Origin: an uncultured Granulosicoccaceae bacterium
GTDB lineage: Bacteria > Pseudomonadota > Gammaproteobacteria > Granulosicoccales > Granulosicoccaceae
Assembly (NCBI GenBank): GCA_938028465.1
Contig: CALJAA010000041.1
Span: 1-37,508, forward strand
Length of the DNA: 37,508 nucleotides
Direction: 5' to 3'
Both the position numbers and the translations under genes were made by a program. The notes below the pieces were generated by a model. That model had not been told where the DNA came from, made no database searches, and was given only the letters and a program-made list of their open reading frames with translations. Below are positions 1 to 9,230 of this stretch, piece after piece (position 1 is the first letter of the stretch; every line of letters begins with the position of its first letter).

Positions 1-542
1 ACTTCGTTATAACCACGCGCTGGTGATTCAACGACTTTGATTTGCGCATTTGGAAACCACTTTTTAACAAGCGGCTCAAAACTAGTACCCAATGTCGTAG
101 CCACTTTCACATCTGGCTGGTTGATAGAATCCCAACCATCAAACTTAGCCGCTTTTTCAGTGGTAGTGAATGGGTAGAGTTCTACTGATATGTAGCTTTC
201 CGAAAAGCCAGCAACCTTCATTCGCGATGGGTTAATGCTGGCCGATCCTGTCATGTGGTATTTACCCGATGTCACACCATTGACTAGCGTGCCCCAATCT
301 GCCGCGACAAATTCAAGCTTAACATCGAGATCTTTTGCTAGTTCAGTCATAACATCGATATCAAACCCTTTGTACTTGTTAGTAGCAGGATCTCGCAATG
401 TCATTGGGTTCCAATCGCCAGTTGTGCCAACCTTCAACACACCTTCCTTCAAAATATCATCTAGCGCTGACTGAGCGTGCGCCTGAAGAGTGGCAGCAGA
501 TAGCAGTATGGCAATAGGTAATGCCTTGAGATATTTAATCAT
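1..542 (-). CDS. Periplasmic substrate-binding protein, family 3 (amino-acid / cyclohexadienyl-dehydratase type), 3' part cut off
   Basis: This is the N-terminal 180 or so residues of a secreted solute-binding protein; the C-terminus lies beyond the left edge. A Sec signal peptide (MIKYLKALPIAILL..., ending LQAHA-QS) precedes LKVGTTGDWNPMTLRDP and the GFDIDVMTELAKDL motif typical of SBP_bac_3 proteins. The later segment with SASINPSRMKVAGFS resembles PheC-like cyclohexadienyl dehydratases as well as polar amino-acid ABC receptors, so it could be either a transport receptor or a periplasmic enzyme. I chose the ATG at 542 because AGAGGA lies six bases upstream; the in-frame ATG at 548 directly abuts that site. 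It is divergent from the Gfo/Idh gene. The family is fairly certain, the ligand is not. Confidence 0.85.
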   Translation of the reverse strand, partial: MIKYLKALPIAILLSAATLQAHAQSALDDILKEGVLKVGTTGDWNPMTLRDPATNKYKGFDIDVMTELAKDLDVKLEFVAADWGTLVNGVTSGKYHMTGSASINPSRMKVAGFSESYISVELYPFTTTEKAAKFDGWDSINQPDVKVATTLGTSFEPLVKKWFPNAQIKVVESPARGYNE

Positions 543-632
543 TTTCATTCCTCTGAGCTTGATGACGTAGTATATCAGCCCGTCAAAATGTAAGCATCAC
601 GCTAAATTTACAATTTATACCCTTAATTCTTG

Positions 633-647
633 CAGGGTTTCACCCTG
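633..647. repeat. Small perfect hairpin in divergent intergenic region
   Basis: CAGGGT-ttc-ACCCTG forms a six-base-pair stem with a three-base loop between the divergent binding-protein and oxidoreductase genes. No T-run follows on either strand, so it is more likely an operator or leader structure than a terminator. Function unknown. Confidence 0.35.
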
Positions 648-763
648 ACGGATAGTACCCCGCCCATAGCCCTAAATTTACCCAGAAAATTGACCCTGAG
701 AGGATTCCTTAGGTGCTGCTGCGTTTAAGGTATTATCCTTCGTTTACGATATTTGGACCCAAA

Positions 764-1939
764 ATGGCCAACAGCGAAACATTACCCAAGCCCACTCAAC
801 GCCTGAAACTCGGTTTTGTCGGCGGCGGTCAGGGCGCACTCATTGGAGAAGTGCACGCCAATGGCGCTAGATTATCCAATCGCTGGGAGATCGTCGCAGG
901 TGCGCTGTCATCCAATCCTGAGCGCGCAAAAAAATCAGGCGAAGATTGGATGCTAGACCCTAGCCGAGTTTACGCTGACTATAAAACGATGGCTGTAGAG
1001 GAATCAAAGCGTACCGACGGCATAGATGCTGTGGTTATAGTCACCCCTAACCACCTGCACCACCCCGTAGCCAAGTGCTTTATGGAACACGGCATAGATG
1101 TCATATCAGACAAGCCACTCACCAAAACCGTTGATGAAGCTAGGGAGCTTCTCGTACTTCAACGACAAACCGAATTGGTCTTCGGCGTAACCTATGCTTA
1201 CTCCGCGCATGTGATGGTGCGCCAAGCACGTGAAATGATAAATCGTGGAATGATTGGCGACATACGACAAGTACACGTTGAGTACTTTCAGGAATGGGCC
1301 GTCAACATCTCCGACAGCGGCGATGACGCTCCTTGGCGATTCAAACGCGAATTCAGTGGTGACAGCATGACTGTCGCCGACATCGGCACACACGCGGCTC
1401 AACTAGCATCGTTTGTATGTAATAAACCTATAACAGCTGTCGATGCAGAATTTTTAGTAACCGGAGCGCCTAAAGAGCTGGAAGACACAGCCTTCATGCG
1501 CCTAAAGCTAGACAAAACCATCCCTGGCACGTTAATGGTGTCGCAAGCGGCTGCCGGAACACAGTGCGGTTTACGTATCAGAGTACACGGCACCGAGGCC
1601 TCCATTGATTGGCAACAGGAAAACCCAGAAAGCCTGAACTACACCAAGCTTGATTCACCCACACAAAAGATCGAACGTGGTTACACAGCGGGCATGTTAG
1701 AGCCAGCGACACACCTAGTCAGAATGCCACGCGGCCATCCCGAAGCACTAACCGATGCATGGGCTAATCTCTATACTGAATTTGCCATTGCCATTGATGC
1801 TCGAAAAAAAGGAACGACTCTTCCCAACAATTTAATCAATTACCCTGATGTTGTTGAAGGTGTTAATGGCATGTTGTTTGTTGATGCAGCAATAAAATCT
1901 AACGAGAATGGTGGATGGGTTGATTGCGAAGTTGTTTAA
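764..1939 (+). CDS. Gfo/Idh/MocA-family NAD(P)-dependent oxidoreductase
   Basis: Predicted cytoplasmic sugar, polyol or inositol-type dehydrogenase of about 391 residues. The N-terminal Rossmann fold shows KLGFVGGGQGALIG (about residues 15-28). VTPNHLHHPVA (94-103) and DKPLT (116-120, the family's EKP-type lysine at K117) follow, and a DIGTHAAQLA segment carries the usual catalytic-region histidine. The length is typical. Start choice is uncertain: ATG at 764 fits the family N-terminus, but an in-frame GTG at 713 has a good GAGAGGA eight bases upstream and would add 17 residues. The gene stands alone, divergent from a periplasmic binding protein and convergent with a lipase, so context does not reveal a substrate. 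It is not next to the sugar locus at 24-34 kb. Confidence 0.88.
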   Translation: MANSETLPKPTQRLKLGFVGGGQGALIGEVHANGARLSNRWEIVAGALSSNPERAKKSGEDWMLDPSRVYADYKTMAVEESKRTDGIDAVVIVTPNHLHHPVAKCFMEHGIDVISDKPLTKTVDEARELLVLQRQTELVFGVTYAYSAHVMVRQAREMINRGMIGDIRQVHVEYFQEWAVNISDSGDDAPWRFKREFSGDSMTVADIGTHAAQLASFVCNKPITAVDAEFLVTGAPKELEDTAFMRLKLDKTIPGTLMVSQAAAGTQCGLRIRVHGTEASIDWQQENPESLNYTKLDSPTQKIERGYTAGMLEPATHLVRMPRGHPEALTDAWANLYTEFAIAIDARKKGTTLPNNLINYPDVVEGVNGMLFVDAAIKSNENGGWVDCEVV

Positions 1940-1962
1940 GCAGCGTGGTTGAGTAGGGATTC

Positions 1963-1979
1963 ATACCGGGGTATTTTTT
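1963..1979 (+). terminator. Weak candidate terminator after the Gfo/Idh gene
   Basis: ATACCGGGGTAT can form a four-base-pair stem with a four-base loop and is followed immediately by six T residues, 23 bases after the stop codon. The stem is short, so this is a weak intrinsic terminator at best. It lies in the narrow gap between two convergent genes. Confidence 0.35.
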
Positions 1980-1981
1980 GC

Positions 1982-3784
1982 TTATAGGGCCGACACTGTT
2001 GCCGCTATCACCGACTTATCATCGCGTCTAACTGACCGCTCAGACTCCTTGTCACTGACCACCGGGAGCTCACGTGCAGTACTAGGGATGATATAGCGGA
2101 TGGTATCGAACACTCCCGCTGCATTCCAATAACCAGACGTTGGAGATGCTGTCGATCCACGCCTTTCGTTAGCCACGCGAGACTTTTGCTGGTTATAGGC
2201 GTCCGAGGAATAGATGTTTACTAGTATTTGGTCAATAACATCTGTAGTGATCACCGTGTGTGACCCTGGATCAGAGTCACCAAGGCTTCTGTCAGCGATG
2301 GTGACATCGAATGGTGTTTGCAGCAAACCAATTGATGCTTTGTTGGGATAGTCGCGCGCCCAACCCTTATCATCGAAAGCGCTAACCATGGGTACAAAGG
2401 TCAGCCGTTCTTCACCGCTATCGATATAACCACTGACTTGCACACCATCTAAGAACGACCATGTCGCCGGCTTACTGTAGAGCCCGGCCAATCCTAATTC
2501 CGGTTTTGATTGGTTAGATAAATACCCAGTATTAACTTGTGCCACTTCGAGTATTCGACCAAAGCTATTAATCGTACTACCCGCTCCAACAAATACTGAT
2601 TCAAGGTGCTGACCGTAAAGACCTAAGTTTGGACACGACCTACCTCTTTGCAAATCTGTTGTTTCCACCCGACACAACTTTTGCCCTCTGATTGATTTTA
2701 ACTCGGCTTTAAGAACCTTAATATTGCCGAGCAAGTCAACCCTAAAATTTACGGGTGCGGATGATCGTAGATTAGCAGGCATAAGCATTGCCCCATCTGC
2801 TCGACCGAAAGACACACCGATATTGAGCGGCAAAGCAGGATAGCCACCCATATCTACCATGTCTTCCCTTAAATCGTAAAATGCAGGATGTCTGGCTAAG
2901 TCATTATCTGCAATTAACGATTGATAGTATTTTTCTAGTTGTCGCCATCGATTCGTTTTATTTCCACTCGGCCAGCTTTTATACTGGGGCGTAGACTTTC
3001 CGATATAGATTCCCAACAATTGGCGAACGGCGATGGAATTAAATGCGGCTACTGCCCTCTTTACATCGCTACGTATGAATTGGCCAACCGTGTTTTTTGA
3101 AAACGTATCTTGCATCATAGAATTCAAGGTGCGTAGGTAGGCCTCTAGAGAAGGCGGTATAAAGGCACCTCGGTGCGGCGCATCCAACGATACGTAAGCA
3201 CCCACATTATGTTGAATGCCGTTATCTTCAAGCGACAGAAGTGCATGTCGACTAACTAGCCCACCCATACTGTAGCCATAGAGTATCGCTAGCTTTCCGT
3301 CTAGCTCACGTCGAAATGTTTCACTCTGCAGTAATGATTGGATAGCTTTGGAATTTTCTTGAATTGCGCCTCGACGATCCAAATAGTCAATCAACCACAC
3401 AACACTGCCTCTGTTTTGGATCAACTCCATCGGAAAATTACTACCAGAGGTTTCTGACTCAACACTGAGTTGCTGGGCCAATTCAAGATAGGATCGTACC
3501 GTACCGGCTACTGCCGGGTTTTCGGTAGATTGAGCATCGAAACCAGGCGCAAATATTGTGTGCCGCAGGCCTGCCCGTTCGTTGGCCGGCGCCATTCGCC
3601 ATGCATAACCAACAATCGTACCGACATCATCTCGTAGTTCAATTCGTGCCGATGGGTTCTGGCTCCCGATAGTTGGACTATCAATATACGATAGAAGTGC
3701 TAGCGCTTCTTTTGACATACCTTCAAATGCCATAACAGCACCTGACGTTATGGCGCAAAAAATCACTGCTAGTAGTAATCGCAT
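1982..3784 (-). CDS. Secreted alpha/beta-hydrolase (lipase/esterase, PGAP1/DUF676-like)
   Basis: A 600-residue exported hydrolase. A signal peptide spans about residues 1-19 (MRLLLAVIFC...AVMA-F). The nucleophile elbow GYSMGG is at 170-175, making S172 the likely catalytic serine, and DAPHRG at 201-206 matches the strand after the elbow in PGAP1-like and triacylglycerol lipases. HTIFAPGFD at about 75-83 is the probable oxyanion-hole strand. The region after about residue 330 is long and I do not recognise a domain in it; it has a cysteine pair (CRVETTDLQRGRSC) that may form a disulfide. ATG at 3784 has AGGGG a few bases upstream. It lies 31 bases downstream of a small secreted protein, probably co-transcribed. 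Lipid or ester hydrolysis outside the cytoplasm is inferred; the substrate is unknown. Confidence 0.82.
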   Translation of the reverse strand: MRLLLAVIFCAITSGAVMAFEGMSKEALALLSYIDSPTIGSQNPSARIELRDDVGTIVGYAWRMAPANERAGLRHTIFAPGFDAQSTENPAVAGTVRSYLELAQQLSVESETSGSNFPMELIQNRGSVVWLIDYLDRRGAIQENSKAIQSLLQSETFRRELDGKLAILYGYSMGGLVSRHALLSLEDNGIQHNVGAYVSLDAPHRGAFIPPSLEAYLRTLNSMMQDTFSKNTVGQFIRSDVKRAVAAFNSIAVRQLLGIYIGKSTPQYKSWPSGNKTNRWRQLEKYYQSLIADNDLARHPAFYDLREDMVDMGGYPALPLNIGVSFGRADGAMLMPANLRSSAPVNFRVDLLGNIKVLKAELKSIRGQKLCRVETTDLQRGRSCPNLGLYGQHLESVFVGAGSTINSFGRILEVAQVNTGYLSNQSKPELGLAGLYSKPATWSFLDGVQVSGYIDSGEERLTFVPMVSAFDDKGWARDYPNKASIGLLQTPFDVTIADRSLGDSDPGSHTVITTDVIDQILVNIYSSDAYNQQKSRVANERRGSTASPTSGYWNAAGVFDTIRYIIPSTARELPVVSDKESERSVRRDDKSVIAATVSAL

Positions 3785-3815
3785 TTAAAGCCCCTACTGC
3801 GAAACGAGTGGCAAA

Positions 3816-4148
3816 TTACTGTCGAATCGAAATCTCAGTGGCGGATGTGCACGAGCCATTGTGGGAGTATGTCCATACAGTGGCATCTAAAGCGAAGGCT
3901 GTTGTGGCCAGCCTACGAATTGCCTCTATTCTGGCAGCTGAGAGTTCCGTAGACGAAAATCGAACAAACCCATGAAATAAAGAACTCGCATGGGCATTAG
4001 GACCTTTGAGCCTAATCATAAAATCATCTGTATTCCAACCACCTTCCTTTATGTCAACAATGTTGCCGGAACCACATTGCTGCGCATAGGCTGTTGAGCC
4101 ATAGGATATGGAAAGGGTGCATGCTAAAAACAAGTAGAGTTTCTTCAT
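3816..4148 (-). CDS. Small secreted cysteine-containing protein, unknown function
   Basis: A 110-residue protein with a clear signal peptide (MKKLYLFLACTLSISYG...AYA-QQ) and a mature part of about 87 residues holding two cysteines, one right after the cleavage site (CGSGNIVDIKEGGWNTDD) and one near the end (SHNGSC). They are placed to close a single disulfide. In layout it recalls small bacterial OB-fold exoproteins related to toxin B subunits, but that is an impression only. The stop is 31 bases from the start of the secreted lipase on the same strand, so a two-gene secretion unit is likely; an accessory, inhibitor or carbohydrate-binding partner role would be conceivable. A GAG seven bases upstream supports the ATG start. 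Confidence 0.7.
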   Translation of the reverse strand: MKKLYLFLACTLSISYGSTAYAQQCGSGNIVDIKEGGWNTDDFMIRLKGPNAHASSLFHGFVRFSSTELSAARIEAIRRLATTAFALDATVWTYSHNGSCTSATEISIRQ

Positions 4149-4371
4149 TTAAATCTCACTTAATATCTCGTGCTTAGAACACGCTACCGATATTAAAAAT
4201 ACTTGTCTTGAAATTGCTTTTATCAAACGTGCACTTAATAACTTATCTTGGCAAATAATTAACAATCTCTCGTTTATGCACGCTGAGTACAGGCAGTTTA
4301 TTTTACAAAATACAGTCAAGTTATTGACCTCAAAGACGCAGCCGTTAAGAACCTAACTGTAGATTGATTCA

Positions 4372-4386
4372 CACCCCAAAAGGGTG
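4372..4386 (-). repeat. Hairpin directly after the GMC oxidoreductase stop codon
   Basis: CACCC-caaaa-GGGTG gives a five-base-pair stem with a five-base loop, adjacent to the stop of the minus-strand GMC gene. There is no T-run, so it may be a transcript-end stabiliser rather than an intrinsic terminator. The rest of the AT-rich gap (4149-4387) presumably holds the promoter of the small secreted protein, but I see no convincing boxes. Confidence 0.35.
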
Positions 4387-4387
4387 A

Positions 4388-5995
4388 TTACGCGTCAGCT
4401 AATATAAATTCGCTCGCCCGTTCGCCCACCATAATCGCCGGTGCATTGGTATTGCCTGTTGGGATAGTTGGAAAGACAGATGCATCCGCGACCCGAAGGC
4501 GACCAATACCATGCACTTTTAGCCGCGCATCAACTACTGATGAGCTTGGGTTGTCTCCCATTCTGCAGGTACCACACTGATGAAATACAGTCCAAGCATT
4601 CTCCGCAATAAAGGTCTCTAACTGTTCATCGCTTGCGATGTCACTACCGGGATACACCTCGGAAGTAATGATTGCGCTTAAGGCAGGCGTTGCGGCGAGC
4701 TGACGCATTAGCTTCATACCCGAGAGCATCGTTTGCTTATCCTCATCATTACTGAGGTAGTTCGGATTCATCACCGGCGCATCATTTGGGTTAGCACTAC
4801 CGATATGTACTGACCCGCGACTCGTGGGTTTGCACGGATTGTATCCGAGCATAAACGCTGCAAACGGATCTGGATTGATTAATGGGCGAGTGCCAACCGG
4901 CGCTCTGGTATAGCTTACGGGCGAGAAGTACAATTGAATATCAGGTTGGATTAAATTAGGTTCGGTTTTAATAAAGCCGCCAGCCTGATTGAGGCTTAGT
5001 GTTAGCGGGCCTTTACGCGCCAGTAAAAACTTCATACCAGCAAACAACTTGCCGTACCAAGGCCGTAGCTGTTGATTAAGCGTAGGCAGCGTGCTTTTAC
5101 AAATCATATCGGCGCCAAGGTGATCTTGTAGGTTTTCACCTACTTGATTATTAGCATGCATTATATCGATACCATGCTCTTGCAATAACGCCCCCGGGCC
5201 AATGCCAGAAAGTTGAAGCAGCTTAGGCGAGTTAATTGCTCCACCGCACACGATAACCTCTTTGTTAGCGGTGGCAGTTTTAAGCTCACCTTTATGTTTA
5301 AACGTAACGCCTGTTGTTTCACCATTTTTTATGTTGATCTTGTGCGCATCAGCTTGCGTCATTACGGTCAGGTTCGAACGCTTCATTGCAGGCCACAAAT
5401 AACAACGTGATGCAGATGCTCGTAAGCCTTTATGCGTAGTAATTTGATAAAGGCTCGCACCGAGCATGGAGTCAGCGTTGTAATCGCTATTGATACCCAG
5501 CTGAAGTTGTTCAGCACCCTTCAGGTATTGATCACACAAAGGATGGACGTCGTGCTGTGTGTCATACACATGTAAGGGGCCATCGGTGCCCCTATGCGGT
5601 GAAGCCTCTCCACTATAGGACTCCATTGATTTAAAGGTATTTGATACTGCCTCCCACCCCCAGCCACTTGCGGCGCTGTTCCATTCGGCATAATCACCTG
5701 GGTGGCCTCGCACATAAACCATCGCATTAATTGAGCTAGACCCGCCTAATACTTTGCCGCGCGGCCAATAACTGCGCCTACCCGCTAACGATTCAACGGG
5801 TTCGGTGGTGTATTTATAATTAACACGCTCGTCGTAATAAACCTTGCCGTATCCAATTGGCATTTGGATATAAAAGCGTTTATCACTTACGCCTGCTTCT
5901 AGGAGTAATACGGAAAATTGTCCGCTTTCAGATAAGCGATTTGCGATAACCGATCCGGCCGAGCCCGCTCCAACAATGATGTAGTCGTATTGCAT
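4388..5995 (-). CDS. GMC-family FAD-dependent alcohol/choline-type dehydrogenase
   Basis: A 535-residue flavoenzyme. The N-terminus has the dinucleotide-binding signature [20 protein letters not shown] followed by LLLEAG. GMC signature 1 is at about residues 78-101 ([21 protein letters not shown]), signature 2 is [16 protein letters not shown], and the C-terminus has [10 protein letters not shown] with the catalytic histidine at about 472 and GNTNAPAIM with the partner asparagine at about 515-517. The family oxidises alcohols to aldehydes and passes electrons to quinone or another acceptor; BetA (choline) and AlkJ (aliphatic alcohols) are the nearest named types, and I cannot decide between substrates. 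It lies 36 bases downstream of a class V aminotransferase on the same strand and is probably co-transcribed with it. Confidence 0.9.
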   Translation of the reverse strand: MQYDYIIVGAGSAGSVIANRLSESGQFSVLLLEAGVSDKRFYIQMPIGYGKVYYDERVNYKYTTEPVESLAGRRSYWPRGKVLGGSSSINAMVYVRGHPGDYAEWNSAASGWGWEAVSNTFKSMESYSGEASPHRGTDGPLHVYDTQHDVHPLCDQYLKGAEQLQLGINSDYNADSMLGASLYQITTHKGLRASASRCYLWPAMKRSNLTVMTQADAHKINIKNGETTGVTFKHKGELKTATANKEVIVCGGAINSPKLLQLSGIGPGALLQEHGIDIMHANNQVGENLQDHLGADMICKSTLPTLNQQLRPWYGKLFAGMKFLLARKGPLTLSLNQAGGFIKTEPNLIQPDIQLYFSPVSYTRAPVGTRPLINPDPFAAFMLGYNPCKPTSRGSVHIGSANPNDAPVMNPNYLSNDEDKQTMLSGMKLMRQLAATPALSAIITSEVYPGSDIASDEQLETFIAENAWTVFHQCGTCRMGDNPSSSVVDARLKVHGIGRLRVADASVFPTIPTGNTNAPAIMVGERASEFILADA

Positions 5996-6031
5996 GCTCT
6001 CTTGTATTACAAGTTCATCAATGACATTGCG

Positions 6032-7225
6032 TCAATAAGCCGCGATAACGTTGCAAGCAGCATCTATCGCCCCATCCCCATGTTTAATATTCAATGCGAT
6101 CAATGCACTATTAACACAAGACAAGGTACCTAAAATCATCGGCGGCGATAAGTGCCCCATATGACCAATTCTAAATTGATTGTTATCCAAGCCTGCTCCG
6201 GCCACTGGCAATAGGCCAACACCTAAAGTCACGCCAGTGTGTTCACTGGCCCACTCTTGGATACGAATGGCATCTTCGTGCGCTGTTGCGATACTGGTTA
6301 CTGCAGTAGATCGCAACGTCTTATCACTTATGTAACATCGAATATCACCATCAGCGCTCCATGCATCAACCGCAGCCCAAACACATTCAGCGTGCGCTCG
6401 ATGACGCGCCCACGTGTTTTCGATACCTTCTTCTTCCAACATTTTTACCGCTTCACTTAAACCAAGCAGCAAGTGTGTTGGTGGTGTGCCACCAAATTTT
6501 TCGGGGAATAACTCGCCTTCTACTCGCGGCTTCCAATCCCAGTACGGTGTATTACGGCTAGCTTTGTCGTGCAACTGCCAAACCCTGTCAGAAATAATAT
6601 TGAAGGCAAGGCCTGGCGGCGTCATCAAGCCTTTTTGACAGGCTGTTACAAGTACATCAATTCCCCATGCGTCCACGTGTAACTCTTCACACGCAAACGA
6701 GGCAATCGCATCCACCATCAGTAGCGCCGGATGCGTTGCAGCATTCATGGCATTCCTAACCGACTCCACACAATTAATGATCGAGTTAGATGTATCAGTC
6801 TGTACCATCAACACCGCTTGTATTTTATGAGTGCTATCGGCCTGCAAGGCTTTTAAAAGTTCATCCGTGTTATTCGCCTCGGTTCCCTTAGCTTCAATCC
6901 ACTTAACATTGACTCCCAAGGCCTCTGCAATGATCGACCACATGCCGCCAAAACGCCCATTCACTAAGGCAATCACCTCATCGCCTGGGCTCAGGGTGTT
7001 GCTTAGGCAAGCCTCCCACGCAGCATGACCATTACCAACGTAACTGACGAGTTGCCCACTGGATTTAGCAATCCGCATCAAGCCTTGATAGGTTTGTTCG
7101 GTTAGATCAATCAACGGGCCAGCATAAATATTAGGCGCAGGTTGCTGCATCGCAGCCAACACCCGCGACGGTATGGTAGACGGGCCAGGAATGGCAAGAT
7201 GATCACGACCAAAATTAAGTTTCAT
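6032..7225 (-). CDS. Class V aminotransferase, serine/alanine--glyoxylate type
   Basis: A PLP enzyme of 397 residues from the preferred ATG at 7225. An upstream in-frame ATG at 7270 would add 15 residues unlike the family; neither start has a clear ribosome-binding site. The N-terminus NFGRDHLAIPGPSTIPSRVL and the GNGHAAWEACLSNTLSPGDEV segment are characteristic of serine-glyoxylate and alanine-glyoxylate transaminases. VDAIASFACE holds the PLP-ring aspartate, and the Schiff-base lysine is K198 in TACQKGLMTPPG. Such enzymes convert glyoxylate to glycine with serine or alanine as amino donor; ureidoglycine-glyoxylate activity also occurs in the family. The GMC oxidoreductase follows directly, suggesting a small amino-alcohol or glyoxylate-linked pathway, which is inference. 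Divergent from the S9 peptidase. Confidence 0.87.
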   Translation of the reverse strand: MKLNFGRDHLAIPGPSTIPSRVLAAMQQPAPNIYAGPLIDLTEQTYQGLMRIAKSSGQLVSYVGNGHAAWEACLSNTLSPGDEVIALVNGRFGGMWSIIAEALGVNVKWIEAKGTEANNTDELLKALQADSTHKIQAVLMVQTDTSNSIINCVESVRNAMNAATHPALLMVDAIASFACEELHVDAWGIDVLVTACQKGLMTPPGLAFNIISDRVWQLHDKASRNTPYWDWKPRVEGELFPEKFGGTPPTHLLLGLSEAVKMLEEEGIENTWARHRAHAECVWAAVDAWSADGDIRCYISDKTLRSTAVTSIATAHEDAIRIQEWASEHTGVTLGVGLLPVAGAGLDNNQFRIGHMGHLSPPMILGTLSCVNSALIALNIKHGDGAIDAACNVIAAY

Positions 7226-7337
7226 GGGCGTGACTATGGCACAAGCTTGTACGCTGTGCCACCGCACCATTTAACGGTGGTAAATAGCGTTTGTATGTCG
7301 TATAAATTAACTACTCCAAACAGGCCCACATATCAAC

Positions 7338-9230
7338 ATGACAACCACCGCACCCTACGGTAGCTGGCGTTCCCCGATTAGCGCTGAATCACTAGTACAA
7401 GGCGCTGCTGGCATCTCGGAGGTCCGCCCCGATGGCGACGCCGTGTGGTGGTGTGAATCCAGACCAAGTGAAGGCGGCAGGACGGCCATGATGCGCTGGC
7501 ATGACGGTAATCGTACTGAAGTCACGGCGCCTGATGCCAATGTTCGCACCCGAGTACATGAGTACGGCGGCGGAGCATGGACGGTACATGGGGGGGTGGT
7601 TTACTACGTAGATGACAGCGACCAACGCATTAGAAAGCTGATGCCTGACCAATCGGTGCAGATACTCAGCCAAAACCCGGATGTTTCGCGCGCACTTCGT
7701 TATGCCGATCTAACAGTCACCCCTGATGAACAGTGGATCATTGCCGTAGGTGAGCGTCATCTACCCGATAGCCACGATGTTGAGAACTTGCTAGTGGCGA
7801 TAAAAACGGATGGCTCTGAGAAACAACAGCTTCTCGCAGAGGGGGCTGACTTCTATCAATCACCTGTTGTATCGCCAGATGGTAAACAACTGGCATGGAC
7901 ACAATGGCAGCACCCTAACCTGCCTTGGGACGACACCGAATTATTTGTATCGGCTCTTACAACTACTGAAAACTCGATTAACGTCAGTGATATTCAGCTT
8001 GTCGCCGGCGGTAAGGATGAAGCCATCGTCCAACCTTTGTGGTCTCCCAATGGTGTACTGCACTATTTATCAGACCGCAGCGATCTTTGGCAGTTATACC
8101 AACAAGGCAGCGACGTACCCGTCACCCAAGTTGAAGGTGAAATTGGTTACCCGCCTTGGGTGTTCGGCTTGGCGCGATATGCATTTACCGATACCGGCAG
8201 CATCATTGCTGCACGCTTTAACGCTGGCGTTGAATACTTAGATGGGTATCCGCAATACACAGCGTTTAACTCGGTACGTACATCCGGTGCTCACGTAGCC
8301 TTTGCTGCTGCAGGATGGCAAAGTGAGACGGTGGTTATCTTTGATGGCAAGATCGTTAATCAAACTCGAACCCTAGATTTCGACGAAGCATTTTTACCCA
8401 CGCCAGAAGTGATCAGCTATGACACCAGTGAAAACGAGCAATCGTATGCGCTGTACTTTCCGCCTGCCAATCCGGCTTACGCGCCAGAGCCATCAACGGC
8501 CCCACCCTTAATTGTATTGGCACACGGCGGCCCTACTTCGGCTGCACGCTCGCAGTTAAACCTAGGGCGCAACTTCTGGACTAGCCGTGGATTTGGTGTT
8601 GTTGACGTTAACTATCGCGGCAGCAGTGGCTTTGGTCGAGCTTATCGCAAAAAGCTAGAAGGCAATTGGGGCGTGTATGACGTTGATGACTGCATCAATG
8701 CAGCGCGCTATTTAGCAGCTCAAGGCAAGGCTGATAAAAACAAACTCATTATCCGCGGTGGCAGCGCTGGCGGTTTTACGGTGTTGTGCGCATTGGCTAT
8801 GCATTCAGTTTTTACCGCTGGCGCCAATATGTACGGCGTAGCGAACCTCGAAGACTTAGCCGACGATACACACAAGTTTGAAAGCCGGTACTTAGATAGA
8901 TTGATTGGCCCCTACCCAGAAGACAAAGCACTCTATCAAGAACGCTCACCTATTAATCATTTGGAAGGCCTAACGGCACCCATGATTGTATTGCAGGGCG
9001 ACGAGGACGCAATCGTGCCACCTTCACAATCGCGCATGATTGTGGAAGCGCTAAAAGAGCGAAAGGTGCCCGTGGCCTATATAGAATTCGAAGGCGAGCA
9101 ACACGGTTTTCGTAAAGCTGAAAACATCATTATCGCGCTAGAATCTGAACTGTATTTCTATGGCCAAGTATTTGGCTTTACGCCTGCAGACATTGATACG
9201 ACAGTGCCGATTTTCAATAAAGCAATTTAA
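7338..9230 (+). CDS. S9-family serine peptidase (acylaminoacyl/dipeptidyl peptidase type)
   Basis: A 630-residue protein without a signal peptide, so cytoplasmic. The N-terminal two thirds looks like a beta-propeller, with WD- and YxDG-type segments such as SPDGKQLAWTQWQHP. The C-terminal alpha/beta-hydrolase domain carries VLAHGGPTS (oxyanion hole), VDVNYRGSSGFGRAY, the nucleophile S476 in RGGSAGG, D557 in GDEDAIVPP and H589 in GEQHGF, a complete catalytic triad. This group removes short or N-acylated peptides from the N-terminus of oligopeptides. No obvious ribosome-binding site precedes the ATG. The last 17 bases overlap the convergent VOC gene, so the two 3' ends could form antisense overlap. 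Confidence 0.92.
   Translation: MTTTAPYGSWRSPISAESLVQGAAGISEVRPDGDAVWWCESRPSEGGRTAMMRWHDGNRTEVTAPDANVRTRVHEYGGGAWTVHGGVVYYVDDSDQRIRKLMPDQSVQILSQNPDVSRALRYADLTVTPDEQWIIAVGERHLPDSHDVENLLVAIKTDGSEKQQLLAEGADFYQSPVVSPDGKQLAWTQWQHPNLPWDDTELFVSALTTTENSINVSDIQLVAGGKDEAIVQPLWSPNGVLHYLSDRSDLWQLYQQGSDVPVTQVEGEIGYPPWVFGLARYAFTDTGSIIAARFNAGVEYLDGYPQYTAFNSVRTSGAHVAFAAAGWQSETVVIFDGKIVNQTRTLDFDEAFLPTPEVISYDTSENEQSYALYFPPANPAYAPEPSTAPPLIVLAHGGPTSAARSQLNLGRNFWTSRGFGVVDVNYRGSSGFGRAYRKKLEGNWGVYDVDDCINAARYLAAQGKADKNKLIIRGGSAGGFTVLCALAMHSVFTAGANMYGVANLEDLADDTHKFESRYLDRLIGPYPEDKALYQERSPINHLEGLTAPMIVLQGDEDAIVPPSQSRMIVEALKERKVPVAYIEFEGEQHGFRKAENIIIALESELYFYGQVFGFTPADIDTTVPIFNKAI

Noticed and set aside
7810..8241. A 143-codon open frame within the S9 peptidase gene on the same strand
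   Set aside because: It lies wholly inside a well-supported gene in another frame, and its translation has no domain-like pattern.
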